Assembly: GCA_963848205.1 (NCBI GenBank) | Contig: CAWKCV010000003.1 | Span: 1,364,001-1,428,000, forward strand | Reading direction: 5' to 3' | Origin: BOG-908 sp963848205 | GTDB taxonomy: Bacteria; Pseudomonadota; Alphaproteobacteria; Acetobacterales; Acetobacteraceae | Length of the DNA: 64,000 bases | Part shown: positions 9,008 to 16,995 of the stretch, piece after piece | Position numbering within the stretch: position 1 is the stretch's first letter | How the letters are laid out: each line of letters begins with the position of its first letter | Made by a program: the position numbers and the translations under genes | Notes under the pieces: generated by a model | Seen by the model: only the letters and a program-made list of their open reading frames with translations | Databases searched by the model: none | Told to the model about the DNA's origin: nothing

Positions 9008-10138
9008 ATGGACCAAGATTCGCTGCGCAGCCTCGAACTGCGCTCATGCGTCACCCCGGCCGGCGAGCTCGTCCTCAGCCTCGAGGAGACCGAGATCGCG
9101 CCGCCCGGCCCCGACGACGTGGTCGTGCAAGTCCAGGCCGCCCCCATCAACCCCTCCGACCTCGGCCTGCTGATCGGCTTCGTCACCCCCCACTCGCTAC
9201 ACCCCACCGGCACGCCCGACCGCCCGCAAATCACCGGCCACCTCCCGCCGGCCTCCTTCCAAGGCATGGCCGCCCGCGTCGGCCAATCGCTGCCCGTCGG
9301 CAACGAAGGCGCGGGTATCGTCATCCGCGCCGGCACGAACGCCCGCGCCCTGCTCGGCCGAACCGTCGGCATGGCCGGCGGCGCCATGTACACGCAATAC
9401 CGCCGCCTGCCCGCCCGCGACTGCCTGCCCCTCCCCGAAGGCACCACCGCCGCCGAAGGCGCTTCCCTCACCGTCAACCCGCTAACCGCGCTCGCGATGG
9501 TGGAGACCATGCGCGCCGAAGGCCACACCGCGCTCATCCACACGGCCGCCGCCTCCAACCTCGGCCAGATGCTCAACCGCATCTGCACCTCGGACGGCAT
9601 CCCCCTCGTCAACATCGTCCGCAGCGAGGCGCAGTCCGCCCTCCTCCACGCCCAGGGTGCCCGCCACGTCCTCGACAGCACCCACCCCGACTTCGTCGCG
9701 ACCCTGACCGACACGCTCGCCGAAACCCGCGCCACCATCGCCTTCGACGCGATCGGCGGCGGTCCCCTCGCCAACACCCTGCTGCACGCCATGGAAGCAG
9801 CCGCCAACCGCGGCCAGACCACCTACAGCCGCTACGGCTCCAGCACCCACAAGCAAATCTATATCTACGGCCTGCTCGACACCGGCCCCACCCAGCTCGA
9901 CCGCACCTACGGTTTCGCCTGGGGCGTCGACGGCTTCCTCCTCACACCCTTCCTGATGAAGCTCGGCGCCGAAGGCATCGGCCGTCTCCGCGCCCGCGTG
10001 CTGGCCGAGATGAAAACCACCTTCGCCAGCCATTACACGCATACGATCTCGCTGCGCGAGGCGCTGGATCCGGCAATCCTCACCGCGTATGCGCTCAAGG
10101 CTACGGGGCAGAAGTATCTTATTGATCCCAGCAAGTAA
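9008..10138 (+). CDS. Zinc-independent MDR-family NAD(P)H oxidoreductase (quinone-oxidoreductase-like)
   Basis: 376 residues of the medium-chain dehydrogenase/reductase superfamily. The N-terminal GroES-like domain has VQVQAAPINPSDLGLLIGFV, the INPSD motif typical of quinone oxidoreductase and enoyl reductase members that lack the catalytic zinc cysteines. A nucleotide-binding domain follows (LIHTAAASNLGQMLNRICTS, a variant of the usual AAxGxxG loop) with IAFDAIGGGPLANTLLHAM further on. The substrate cannot be predicted. The ATG at 9008 is chosen because the typical N-terminal beta strands begin there; a longer frame upstream overlaps the divergent metK leader. It stands alone and ends in a repeat copy. 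Confidence 0.8.
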   Translation: MDQDSLRSLELRSCVTPAGELVLSLEETEIAPPGPDDVVVQVQAAPINPSDLGLLIGFVTPHSLHPTGTPDRPQITGHLPPASFQGMAARVGQSLPVGNEGAGIVIRAGTNARALLGRTVGMAGGAMYTQYRRLPARDCLPLPEGTTAAEGASLTVNPLTALAMVETMRAEGHTALIHTAAASNLGQMLNRICTSDGIPLVNIVRSEAQSALLHAQGARHVLDSTHPDFVATLTDTLAETRATIAFDAIGGGPLANTLLHAMEAAANRGQTTYSRYGSSTHKQIYIYGLLDTGPTQLDRTYGFAWGVDGFLLTPFLMKLGAEGIGRLRARVLAEMKTTFASHYTHTISLREALDPAILTAYALKATGQKYLIDPSK

Positions 10139-10182
10139 GAAAGTAGTCCTTTTTTGAAAAAAAGGACCAAAAAACTTTTGTT
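10139..10182 (+). repeat. REPIN-like repeat, singlet
   Basis: Variant A copy (GTCCTTTTTTTGAAAAAAAGGAC, then CAAAAAACTTTTG) starting at the stop of the oxidoreductase gene, outer end facing that gene. Confidence 0.9.
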
Positions 10183-10216
10183 CCTGGTGCAGCTGCGTCT
10201 GCCGACCAGCCAACAC

Positions 10217-10228
10217 GCACGATCGTGC
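10217..10228. promoter_or_regulatory. 12-bp palindrome before nadQ
   Basis: GCACGATCGTGC is a perfect 12-bp palindrome 14 bp upstream of the chosen nadQ start. It could be a regulator site; no other copy was noticed, and its sequence differs from the two candidate NadQ sites upstream of nadA. Confidence 0.35.
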
Positions 10229-10242
10229 AAGCTTGCCTTCCC

Positions 10243-11133
10243 ATGACCCCCGACCTCATCGCCGTCGTCGTCGCCGTCACCGCCGGCCAACCGCGCGTCC
10301 TCACCATCTCCAACGCAGCCGCCCTGCCCAGCGGCTCTTTCGAATCCGGCCAACGCTCCCTTCAAGCCAGCCTGCGAAGCTGGGTCGAACGCCAAACCCA
10401 CCAGCCCCTCGGCTATGTCGAACAGCTCTATACCTTCGCCGACAGCGACCGCGACGCCGAGGCCACCGCACGCACAATTTCCGTCAGCTATCTCGCCCTC
10501 ACCCGCGAAGCCAACGTCACCGGCCAGGAAGCCGGCTGGCAAAGCTGGTACCGCTATTTCCCCTGGGAGGACCACCGCAATGGCCCACCCGCCATGCTCG
10601 CCACCCTCATTGCCCCGAGCCTGGCCGGCTGGGCCGCCACGCCAGCCCAAACCCAACGCGCCGCCATCACCTTCGGCCTGCACGGCCGCCCCTGGAACGA
10701 GGAACTCGTTCTCCAGCGCTACGAACTCCTCTACGAAGCCGGCCTGGTCCCCGAACGCCAGCGCCGCCTCGATCCCGCCGCGCCCCAACCACCTGTCCTG
10801 GCCGGCGACCCGATGGACATGGACCACCGACGCATCCTCGCCACCGGCATCGCCCGCCTGCGCACCAAGATCAAATACCGCCCCGTCTTCTTCGAACTCA
10901 TGCCCGAAAGCTTCACCCTCCTGCAGCTCCAGCACACCGTCGAAGCCCTCGCCGGCCGCCGCCTGCACAAACAGAACTTCCGCCGCCTGATCGATACGCA
11001 GAACCTGGTCGAAGAAACCGGCGCCATCAGCGCCGACACCGGCGGCCGCCCCGCCAAACTCTTCCGCTTTCGCGGCGATATCCAGGACGAGCGCGCCATC
11101 GCCGGCACCAAGCTGCCCCTCCTGCGCAGTTGA
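10243..11133 (+). CDS. nadQ: NadQ/NrtR-like regulator of NAD biosynthesis
   Basis: 296 residues with a Nudix-like N-terminal half (VVVAVTAGQPRVLTI strand, then a stretch with FADSDRD) lacking a full Nudix catalytic box, and a C-terminal winged-helix half (about residues 215-290: LLQLQHTVEALAGRRLHKQN, then FRRLIDTQNLVEETG). This two-domain plan is known for the NrtR and NadQ families (COG4111), which repress NAD synthesis genes and sense an NAD-related ligand. The nadABC genes follow directly on the same strand, and two inverted repeats lie between nadQ and nadA. The assignment rests on architecture plus context; the NadQ name is more likely than NrtR because this branch is typical of alphaproteobacteria. 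A GTG at 10225 would add six residues. Confidence 0.75.
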   Translation: MTPDLIAVVVAVTAGQPRVLTISNAAALPSGSFESGQRSLQASLRSWVERQTHQPLGYVEQLYTFADSDRDAEATARTISVSYLALTREANVTGQEAGWQSWYRYFPWEDHRNGPPAMLATLIAPSLAGWAATPAQTQRAAITFGLHGRPWNEELVLQRYELLYEAGLVPERQRRLDPAAPQPPVLAGDPMDMDHRRILATGIARLRTKIKYRPVFFELMPESFTLLQLQHTVEALAGRRLHKQNFRRLIDTQNLVEETGAISADTGGRPAKLFRFRGDIQDERAIAGTKLPLLRS

Positions 11134-11167
11134 CAACAAACATAAACTCGATGTTAGCTTGAAACAG

Positions 11168-11190
11168 CTTATGCTCGTAACCAGCATAAG
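11168..11190. promoter_or_regulatory. Candidate NadQ operator 1
   Basis: The inverted repeat CTTATGCT-N7-AGCATAAG (11168-11175 and 11183-11190) lies in the nadQ-nadA gap. It also reads as ATGCTC-N5-CAGCAT, nearly identical in form to the second site 64 bp downstream. A NadQ binding role is inferred from position. Confidence 0.55.
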
Positions 11191-11199
11191 TTGCAGGAA

Positions 11200-11224
11200 A
11201 GGCCTTCGACGGCCTCTCTCTTTT
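11200..11224 (+). terminator. Short hairpin with pyrimidine/T tract
   Basis: AGGCC-TTCGAC-GGCCT followed by CTCTCTTTT forms a compact hairpin with a U-rich tail between the two candidate operators. It could end the nadQ transcript or attenuate nadA; the stem is only 5 bp. Confidence 0.45.
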
Positions 11225-11233
11225 GCCAGTCTA

Positions 11234-11250
11234 ATGCTCCGATTGAGCAT
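11234..11250. promoter_or_regulatory. Candidate NadQ operator 2
   Basis: ATGCTC-CGATT-GAGCAT is a perfect 6+6 inverted repeat with a 5-bp spacer, 24 bp before the nadA start, well placed to block RNA polymerase. It shares its ATGCTC-N5 half with the site at 11171-11187. Confidence 0.6.
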
Positions 11251-11273
11251 ATAACGCCGTTCCAAGCGGCGAC

Positions 11274-12311
11274 ATGGGGATCGCTTCGATGCACGTCCAA
11301 CCCACTCTCCGCCGCGCAACGCCGCCCGCCGCCTTGATGAGCACGCCACCGCTCGCCAACGCCGCCCTCTACCAGCGCGTCCAACGCGTCATCCCGCGTA
11401 TCGAATGGCCCGTCTTCGAGCCCGACATCGCCGCCATCCTCCGCCTCAAGCGCGAACGCAACGCCGTCATCCTCGCCCACAACTACATGACGCCGGAGAT
11501 CTTCCACTGCGTCTCCGACATCGTCGGCGACAGCCTCCTCCTCGCCCGCGAAGCGCAAAACGTGGATGCGGACGTGATCGTCATGGCCGGCGTCCACTTC
11601 ATGGCCGAGACGGCCAAGCTCCTGAACCCGGCCAAAACCGTCCTCATCCCGGACGTCGCCGCCGGCTGTTCGCTCGCCGAGTCCATCACCGCCGCCGACG
11701 TCCGCCTGCTGCGCCAGAAATACCCCGGCCTGCCGGTCGTCACCTATGTCAACACGTCGGCCGAAGTGAAGGCCGAGAGCGACATCTGCTGCACGTCCGG
11801 CAACGCGAAGCGCGTCATCGAAAGCCTCGGCGTCCCCGAGGTCATCATGCTCCCCGACCGTTACCTCGCCGCTAACGTCGCGCGCGAGACCGGCGTGCGC
11901 ATCATCTCATGGGCCGGTGCCTGCGAGGTCCACGAGCGCTTCACCCCCGCGCAGATCCGCGAACTGCGCGCCGAGAACCCTGGCATCGTCGTCCTCGCCC
12001 ACCCCGAATGCCCGCCCGAGGTCGTCGACGAAGCCGACTTCGCCGGCAGCACCGCCGCCATGGCCGACTACGTCACCGACCACCAGCCCGGCCGCGTCGT
12101 GCTCATCACCGAGTGCTCGATGGCCGACAACATCGCCGTCCACCACCCCAACGTCGATTTCGTTCGCCCTTGCAACATGTGCCCGCACATGAAGCGCATC
12201 ACGCTCCCCGGCCTACGCCGCGCCCTGGAGACGATGACCCATGAAGTCACGATCGATCCATCAGTCGCAGGCCGCGCGCGGCAGGCGGTGGAGCGGATGC
12301 TGGTCATCTGA
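11274..12311 (+). CDS. nadA: Quinolinate synthase
   Basis: 345 residues. The enzyme condenses iminoaspartate (from NadB) with dihydroxyacetone phosphate into quinolinate, using an oxygen-sensitive [4Fe-4S] cluster. Candidate cluster cysteines are visible in SDICCTSGNA, SWAGACEVHERFTP and FVRPCNMCPHMKR. Other family markers are ILAHNYMTPEI near the N terminus and ITECSMADNI. The chosen ATG gives a 30-residue leader before the core; a second ATG at 11289 has a GGGGAT sequence ahead of it and may be the true start. It is first in the nadABC run and downstream of two candidate operators. A 13-bp-arm inverted repeat and a REPIN-like copy separate it from nadB. Confidence 0.95.
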   Translation: MGIASMHVQPTLRRATPPAALMSTPPLANAALYQRVQRVIPRIEWPVFEPDIAAILRLKRERNAVILAHNYMTPEIFHCVSDIVGDSLLLAREAQNVDADVIVMAGVHFMAETAKLLNPAKTVLIPDVAAGCSLAESITAADVRLLRQKYPGLPVVTYVNTSAEVKAESDICCTSGNAKRVIESLGVPEVIMLPDRYLAANVARETGVRIISWAGACEVHERFTPAQIRELRAENPGIVVLAHPECPPEVVDEADFAGSTAAMADYVTDHQPGRVVLITECSMADNIAVHHPNVDFVRPCNMCPHMKRITLPGLRRALETMTHEVTIDPSVAGRARQAVERMLVI

Positions 12312-12315
12312 AGTA

Positions 12316-12377
12316 AAGGGAACCGCAGCACCCATAGCGGCGCAGCCTCCAGAACCCTCCACATCTGCGGTTCCCTT
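12316..12377. repeat. Long inverted repeat after nadA
   Basis: Perfect 13-bp arms AAGGGAACCGCAG (12316-12328) and CTGCGGTTCCCTT (12365-12377) enclose 36 bp, starting 5 bp after the nadA stop. It could fold in the nadAB transcript as an attenuator or stability element. It is unrelated to the dispersed repeat family. Confidence 0.7.
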
Positions 12378-12422
12378 CCCTGAACGTCCCCCAATGCTCG
12401 AAACGAGCTCCGCGACAGCCTC

Positions 12423-12465
12423 CCAAAAGTCTTTTGCTTCTTTTCTACAGAAAAGAAGGCCTTCC
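12423..12465 (-). repeat. REPIN-like repeat, singlet inside nad operon
   Basis: Variant B copy (CAAAAGTCTTTTGCTTC ... GAAGGCCTTCC) preceded by a CGCGACAGC core remnant. It lies 24 bp before the nadB start with its outer end facing nadB. Confidence 0.88.
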
Positions 12466-12488
12466 TCCCCTCCTCGGACAAAACCCAA

Positions 12489-14051
12489 ATGACCGAAGAA
12501 AACCGCCCCATCATCATCGGCGCCGGCCTCGCCGGCCTGATGACCGCCCTCCATCTGGCCCCCACCCAAGTCCTGGTCCTCAGCGCCGCCCCCCTAGGCG
12601 AACAGGCCGCGAGCGCCTGGGCGCAAGGTGGCCTGGCCGCCGCCATCGGCGATGACGACACCACCGACCTGCACCTCGCCGACACGCTGGCCGCCGGCGA
12701 CGGCGTCTGCGACCCCATCACCGCCCGCCGCATCGTCGAAGCCGGCCCCGCCCTCGTCGAAGAACTCGCAACCCTAGGCGCCCGGTTCGATCGGAACGCG
12801 CAGGGCCAGATCGGCCTCGGCCTGGAAGCCGGCCACGGCCGCCGCCGCATCGTGCACGCCGCCGGCGACGCCAGCGGCCGCGAGATCCTGCGCGCCGTGA
12901 TCGAAGCCGTCCGCCGCACGCCCAGCATCACCGTCTGGGAAGGCGTCACCGTCACCAGCCTGATCTTGCGGGATGGGGCAATCGCCGGCGTCCTCGCCCA
13001 CGAAGCCGGCGGCGGCAGCGCCCGCGTGCTCCGGTCCAGCCGCGTCGTCATCGCCACCGGCGGCCTCGGCAGCCTCTACCGGCACAGCACCAACCCGGCC
13101 GGCGCCGTCGGCAGCGGCCTCATGCTCGCCGCCCGCGCCGGCGCCGCCCTCGCCGACCTCGAATTCGTCCAGTTCCACCCGACCGCTCTGGATGCGGAAC
13201 CCGCGGGACCGCACGATCGTCCCATGCCGCTCGTCAGCGAAGCCGTCCGCGGCGAGGGCGCCATCCTCATCGACGAGACCGGCACCCGCTTCATGGCCGA
13301 CGACCCGCTGTATCCCCGCGCCGAGCTCGAACCGCGCGACATCGTCAGCCGCGCCGTCTGGGCCCGGATGAACCAGGGCCACCGCGTCTTCCTCGACGCG
13401 CGCGCCTGCCTGGGCGCCCGCTTCGCCACCCGCTTCCCCACCATCCACGCCGCCTGCCTCGCCACCGGCATCGACCCCGCGACCCAGCCGATCCCGATCC
13501 GCCCGGCAGCCCACTACCACATGGGCGGCATCGCCGTGGACGCCGACTGCCGCAGCACCGTCGCCGGCCTCTGGGCCGTGGGCGAAGCCGCCTGCACCGG
13601 CCTGCACGGCGCCAACCGCCTGGCCAGCAACTCGCTGCTCGAAGCCGCCGTTACCGGCCGCATCGCCGCCGCCAGCATCGCCGCTACCGCGCCGGCCCGC
13701 GCCGCCCCCATTGCCGCCGTCGACACCCACGCGCCCGCCGACCCTTCCCCGGTCCGCGCCATCCTCTCGGCCCACGCCGGCGTGCTCCGCGACGCCACCG
13801 GCCTGGCCACCGCCGCCGCCGAACTGCTGCCCATGGCCGCCCAGTCCGACCCCGCCGCGCTCGCGCTGATGATGGTCATCGCCATGCAGCGCCGCCAGGA
13901 AAGCCGCGGCGGCCACGCCCGCACCGACTACCCTCACGCCGACCCCGCCCTTGCCCGCCGCCTCACCCTCACGCTCGACCAGGCGATCGCCTTGGCCAAG
14001 ACACCCCAGCCCGGCGCCCAGGCCCGCCCTGCTCCACGCCACGCACCATGA
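12489..14051 (+). CDS. nadB: L-aspartate oxidase
   Basis: 520 residues of the succinate dehydrogenase/fumarate reductase flavoprotein family. It oxidises L-aspartate to iminoaspartate, the substrate of NadA. The N-terminal dinucleotide-binding loop is IIGAGLAGLMTALHL, followed by SAWAQGGLAAAIGDDD, a typical NadB FAD/substrate segment. Further marks are EFVQFHPTAL, the catalytic-base region HYHMGGIAVDADC and GEAACTGLHGANRLASNSLL. Length is normal. The last four bases overlap nadC (ATGA), so the pair is translationally coupled. A repeat element precedes the gene, which may partly uncouple it from nadA. Confidence 0.96.
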   Translation: MTEENRPIIIGAGLAGLMTALHLAPTQVLVLSAAPLGEQAASAWAQGGLAAAIGDDDTTDLHLADTLAAGDGVCDPITARRIVEAGPALVEELATLGARFDRNAQGQIGLGLEAGHGRRRIVHAAGDASGREILRAVIEAVRRTPSITVWEGVTVTSLILRDGAIAGVLAHEAGGGSARVLRSSRVVIATGGLGSLYRHSTNPAGAVGSGLMLAARAGAALADLEFVQFHPTALDAEPAGPHDRPMPLVSEAVRGEGAILIDETGTRFMADDPLYPRAELEPRDIVSRAVWARMNQGHRVFLDARACLGARFATRFPTIHAACLATGIDPATQPIPIRPAAHYHMGGIAVDADCRSTVAGLWAVGEAACTGLHGANRLASNSLLEAAVTGRIAAASIAATAPARAAPIAAVDTHAPADPSPVRAILSAHAGVLRDATGLATAAAELLPMAAQSDPAALALMMVIAMQRRQESRGGHARTDYPHADPALARRLTLTLDQAIALAKTPQPGAQARPAPRHAP

Positions 14052-14887
14052 CACCGCTGCCGGACCTGCTGCTCGAACCCCTCGTCCGCGCCGCACTGCT
14101 CGAAGATCTCGGCCGCGCCGGCGACATCACCACCGACGCTCTCGTCCCGCCCGATACCGTCGCCCGCGCCCGCTTCGTCGCCCGCCAACCAGGCACGCTC
14201 GCCGGCCTCAGCCTCGCCCGCCTCGCCTTCCACCTCATCGACCCCTCGGTCGTCTTCACGCCGCACCGCCAGGACGGCGACACGCTCGCCTCCGGCGACA
14301 CGATCGCCAGCCTGCAAGGCCCCGCCCGCGCCGTCCTCACCGCGGAACGCGTCGCGCTGAACTTCATGGGTCATCTCAGCGGCATCGCCACCACGACCGC
14401 GATCATCGCCCGCGACATCGCCCACACGCGCGCCCACATCGTCTGCACCCGCAAGACGACGCCCGGCCTCCGCATCATCGAAAAATACGCCGTCCGCTGC
14501 GGCGGCGGACAAAACCACCGCTACGGTCTGGACGATGCCATTCTCATAAAGGACAACCACATCGCCATCGCCGGTGGCATCGCGCCCGCCCTCGCGCGCG
14601 CCCGCGCACACGCCGGCCACCTGGTCAAAATAGAAATCGAAATCGACACGCTCGACCAGCTCGCCGAAGTGCTCGCCATCGGTGCCGACGCCGTGCTGCT
14701 CGACAACATGACGCCCGATCAGCTCCGGCAAGCCGTCTGCCTGGTCGCCGGCCGCGCTATCACCGAAGCATCCGGAGGCATCACGCCTGCCACCGCGCCA
14801 GCCATCGCCGAGAGTGGAGTGGACCTGCTATCTGCGGGGTGGATTACGCACAGCGCACCGACCCTGGACATCGGGCTGGATGTTTAA
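14048..14887 (+). CDS. nadC: Nicotinate-nucleotide diphosphorylase (carboxylating)
   Basis: 279 residues, quinolinate phosphoribosyltransferase. It joins quinolinate and PRPP into nicotinate mononucleotide with loss of CO2, the third step after NadB and NadA. Motifs: the N-terminal EDLGRAGDITTDAL, the substrate-binding CTRKTTPGLRIIEKYAVRCGG trimmed here to its core TRKTTPGLR, HRYGLDDAILIKDNH with the catalytic lysines, and AVLLDNMTPDQLR near the end. The start overlaps nadB by 4 bp. A split repeat copy begins at its stop. Confidence 0.96.
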   Translation: MTPLPDLLLEPLVRAALLEDLGRAGDITTDALVPPDTVARARFVARQPGTLAGLSLARLAFHLIDPSVVFTPHRQDGDTLASGDTIASLQGPARAVLTAERVALNFMGHLSGIATTTAIIARDIAHTRAHIVCTRKTTPGLRIIEKYAVRCGGGQNHRYGLDDAILIKDNHIAIAGGIAPALARARAHAGHLVKIEIEIDTLDQLAEVLAIGADAVLLDNMTPDQLRQAVCLVAGRAITEASGGITPATAPAIAESGVDLLSAGWITHSAPTLDIGLDV

Positions 14888-15180
14888 GGAAGGCCTTCTT
14901 TTCTGAGTGTCCGTCCGTAAAGTCGTTATGACGGCGATTGGACGGCAGTTTGTGGCACTCCGGTGCTCACGGCCATGAAGGCCGCTCCGCTCCGGTGCTC
15001 GCAAATCGTCGTGCGCAAGCACGCTCTCGCGTGACGCCAACTAACGCGCCAAACGACTTTTCAAGCAGACACTGAAGAGAACAAGCAAAAGTCTGCTACA
15101 CCACTTTCGCGATGCCCACGACGAGCACGCGACCGCGGATCAGAACTTTCTTGTCCTTTCCGTCAAAAAGGACTGCTTCC
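14886..15180. repeat. REPIN-like inverted pair, left copy split by an insertion
   Basis: The left copy (plus, variant B) is cut in two: 14886-14906 ends in CTTCTTTTCTGA and 15073-15097 resumes with TGAAGAGAACAAGC. Joining them across one TGA restores the consensus. The right copy (minus, variant A) is at 15141-15180, with a core carrying TTTCGCGATGCCCACGAC between them. Outer ends face nadC and the small minus-strand gene. Confidence 0.85.
14907..15072. mobile_element. 166-bp MITE-like insertion with TIRs and 3-bp target duplication
   Basis: The ends are imperfect terminal inverted repeats: left GTGTCCGTCCGTAAAGTCGTT and right (reverse complement) GTGTCTGCTTGAAAAGTCGTT, 16 of 21 identical. 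TGA flanks both sides (14904-14906 and 15073-15075), a 3-bp target duplication. The element interrupts a dispersed repeat whose uninterrupted form is known from sister copies in this window. It has no coding capacity; it contains two CTCCGGTGCTC direct repeats. A TNA-type 3-bp duplication fits IS5-family (IS1031-group) transposases found in acetic acid bacteria, but that link is inference. Confidence 0.8.
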
Positions 15181-15366
15181 TTAACGCAAATTCGGCCGGC
15201 TCTTATCAAGCATGAACTCGCCAGCAGGGTCCTTCTCGACCATGCTCAACGCGGGCCTGCCGCGCAGCTCGTTATAAAGTCGCACGAAATCGTCGAGCCG
15301 TCTGGCTTCGGCGAGTGCCGCGTCACGGCGTGCAAGGGCTTCGCGGAGTACAGGTTCTTCTTCCAT
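15181..15366 (-). CDS. Small hypothetical protein, helical and charged
   Basis: 61 residues, beginning MEEEPVLREALARRDAALAE and continuing with RRLDDFVRLYNELRGRPA. The sequence is strongly helical with alternating acidic and basic residues and no Cys, signal or membrane segment, so a small cytoplasmic coiled-coil-like protein is likely. Support that it is real: it has a normal Ala/Arg/Leu-rich composition and it ends exactly against the outer end of a repeat copy, as other genes here do. The upstream region (15367-15470) is AT-rich, consistent with a promoter. Function unknown. Confidence 0.6.
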   Translation of the reverse strand: MEEEPVLREALARRDAALAEARRLDDFVRLYNELRGRPALSMVEKDPAGEFMLDKSRPNLR

Positions 15367-15515
15367 AAAATGATACTGTCCGAAAATAATTTGAAACGCA
15401 AGTTTTATTTCGATGCAGAACAGTCTTTTTTAGCGTCAAGCGCAATTTTCGCCGTAAAACGAAACATCAACCAATAGGCTGACCGCGCACGATCTTGCCG
15501 CTATCCTGCCCAAAC

Positions 15516-16148
15516 ATGATCGCCAACCTGCCGAACATCCTCACCCTCTCCCGCATCGCCGCCATCCCGCTGCTGGTGGCCCTCGTCGCGCTCCACACCG
15601 CGGCGGGCGACCTTGCTGCCTGCACCGTCTTCGGTCTCGCCGGCCTCACCGACTTCCTCGACGGCCATATCGCCCGCAGCCGCAAGATCGCCTCCAATCT
15701 CGGCCGCATGCTCGACCCCATCGCCGACAAGCTGCTCGTCGGCGCTACCCTCATGCTCCTGGCCGCCCACGCCCGCCTGCCATTCGGCGGCCTCTACCCC
15801 GCCATCGTCATCCTCTGCCGCGAAATCCTCGTCAGCGGATTGCGCGAATATCTCGCCGGCCTCTCGGTCGGCCTGCCGGTCACCCGCCTCGCCAAATGGA
15901 AAACCGGCCTGCAGATGGGCGCCCTCGGCACGCTGCTCGCCGGCGACAGCGGCGCGACCATCCTTCATCTGCAATTCCTGCCCGTCGGCGCCATCGGCAC
16001 CGCCATGCTCTGGGCCGCCGCCCTGCTCACCCTCGTTACCGGCTGGGACTACGTCATGGCCGGCCTGCACCACATGCGGCCAGGCGCCGCCGCCACCCGC
16101 CCACGCCCCGAACAGCGCGCGCAAGCCACACACGACGCCAAAGCGTGA
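15516..16148 (+). CDS. pgsA: CDP-diacylglycerol--glycerol-3-phosphate 3-phosphatidyltransferase
   Basis: 210 residues, an integral membrane enzyme making phosphatidylglycerophosphate, the precursor of phosphatidylglycerol. The CDP-alcohol phosphotransferase motif DG-x2-AR-x8-G-x3-D-x3-D is complete in DGHIARSRKIASNLGRMLDP followed by IAD. Several hydrophobic segments are visible (ILTLSRIAAIPLLVALVAL at the N terminus, LYPAIVILCREILVSGL, AMLWAAALLTLVTGW). The ATG at 15516 matches the usual MIANLPNILTLSR start; the frame has another start 21 bp upstream. The 35-residue tail after the last helix is variable and basic. Confidence 0.94.
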   Translation: MIANLPNILTLSRIAAIPLLVALVALHTAAGDLAACTVFGLAGLTDFLDGHIARSRKIASNLGRMLDPIADKLLVGATLMLLAAHARLPFGGLYPAIVILCREILVSGLREYLAGLSVGLPVTRLAKWKTGLQMGALGTLLAGDSGATILHLQFLPVGAIGTAMLWAAALLTLVTGWDYVMAGLHHMRPGAAATRPRPEQRAQATHDAKA

Positions 16149-16219
16149 TCACGGCCTTGAGAACACCGCGCCCAACAGGCATTGTGCAGCCCATGCCAGC
16201 CCCTGGAGCTTACCGTCCG

Positions 16220-16780
16220 ATGCGGCGCCTCGCCTTGCTTGCCTCCACCCTCGCCACTGCCGGGCTGCTCAGCGCGTGCGCCGGCTCCGGCTACTGGTCC
16301 TATCTCGGCGACACCGCCCACCTGCCTTTCCACGACAATCCCAACATCGCGCACGGCGAAGGCGAGACCTATACCAAGGTACGTGCTAAGAATGTGGAAA
16401 CGCCACCGCGCCTGCTCTACGAAGCCGGCGACATCTGGCCGCCGCCGCCAGAAGCGCCGCCGACCCTGCGCGACCTGCAGGCGCAGCAGAACCGGGAACT
16501 CGGCAGCGCCAACGGCGGCTACACCAAGCTGCAGCCGCTGCCGCAGATCCCCGGCTACGAAGTGCCCGAGCAGCAAACCCACGCGGCAGCACCCGCCGGC
16601 ACCTTCTCCTCCGGCGTCGTCCCCGGCACGCATGGCGGCAACGGCATCCCCACCGCCGGCGGCTCGAGTTTCGGCGCGCCGTCGGGCAACGGCACGATCG
16701 TGGTGCCGAACGGCAATGGCACGAGCACGGTCATCGGGCCGGACGGCTCGGTCAAGACGGTGCCGACGCCAGGAAAATAA
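16220..16780 (+). CDS. Hypothetical lipoprotein
   Basis: 186 residues with a lipoprotein signal peptide: MRRLALLASTLATAGLLSAC, lipobox LSAC with Cys20 as the acylation site. The mature part starts AGSGYWSYLGDTAHLPFHDN and contains a proline-rich segment (WPPPPEAPPTLRDLQAQQNR) followed by a Gly/Asn/Thr-rich low-complexity tail (about residues 140-186). No enzyme motif is seen. It is probably an outer-membrane-anchored or periplasmic protein of unknown role. An alternative ATG at 16193 would place nine residues before the signal peptide. It follows pgsA by 71 bp on the same strand. Confidence 0.75.
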   Translation: MRRLALLASTLATAGLLSACAGSGYWSYLGDTAHLPFHDNPNIAHGEGETYTKVRAKNVETPPRLLYEAGDIWPPPPEAPPTLRDLQAQQNRELGSANGGYTKLQPLPQIPGYEVPEQQTHAAAPAGTFSSGVVPGTHGGNGIPTAGGSSFGAPSGNGTIVVPNGNGTSTVIGPDGSVKTVPTPGK

Positions 16781-16995
16781 CGACCCGACCGACATTTTGC
16801 CGTGCCGTTCCGTCTGCAAGGCAAAGCAAATCCTGATCGGGGCATCGATCGGGTCGGCGCTCTGCTCCGACCACGCCGATACGGTGGCGGGCGTCCTGCA
16901 ATGCGCGGACGATGCGCCCTATACCGCCAAACGCCACGGCCGCCATCGATGCCTCATGCACTGGGAGCCTTTGCCAAGCCGGGTCGCCTGACAGG
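16781..16995. other. Intergenic region between convergent genes
   Basis: 215 bp separate the lipoprotein stop from the SNF2 helicase stop. I see no repeat-family copy, no clear terminator and no convincing gene here. Confidence 0.6.
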
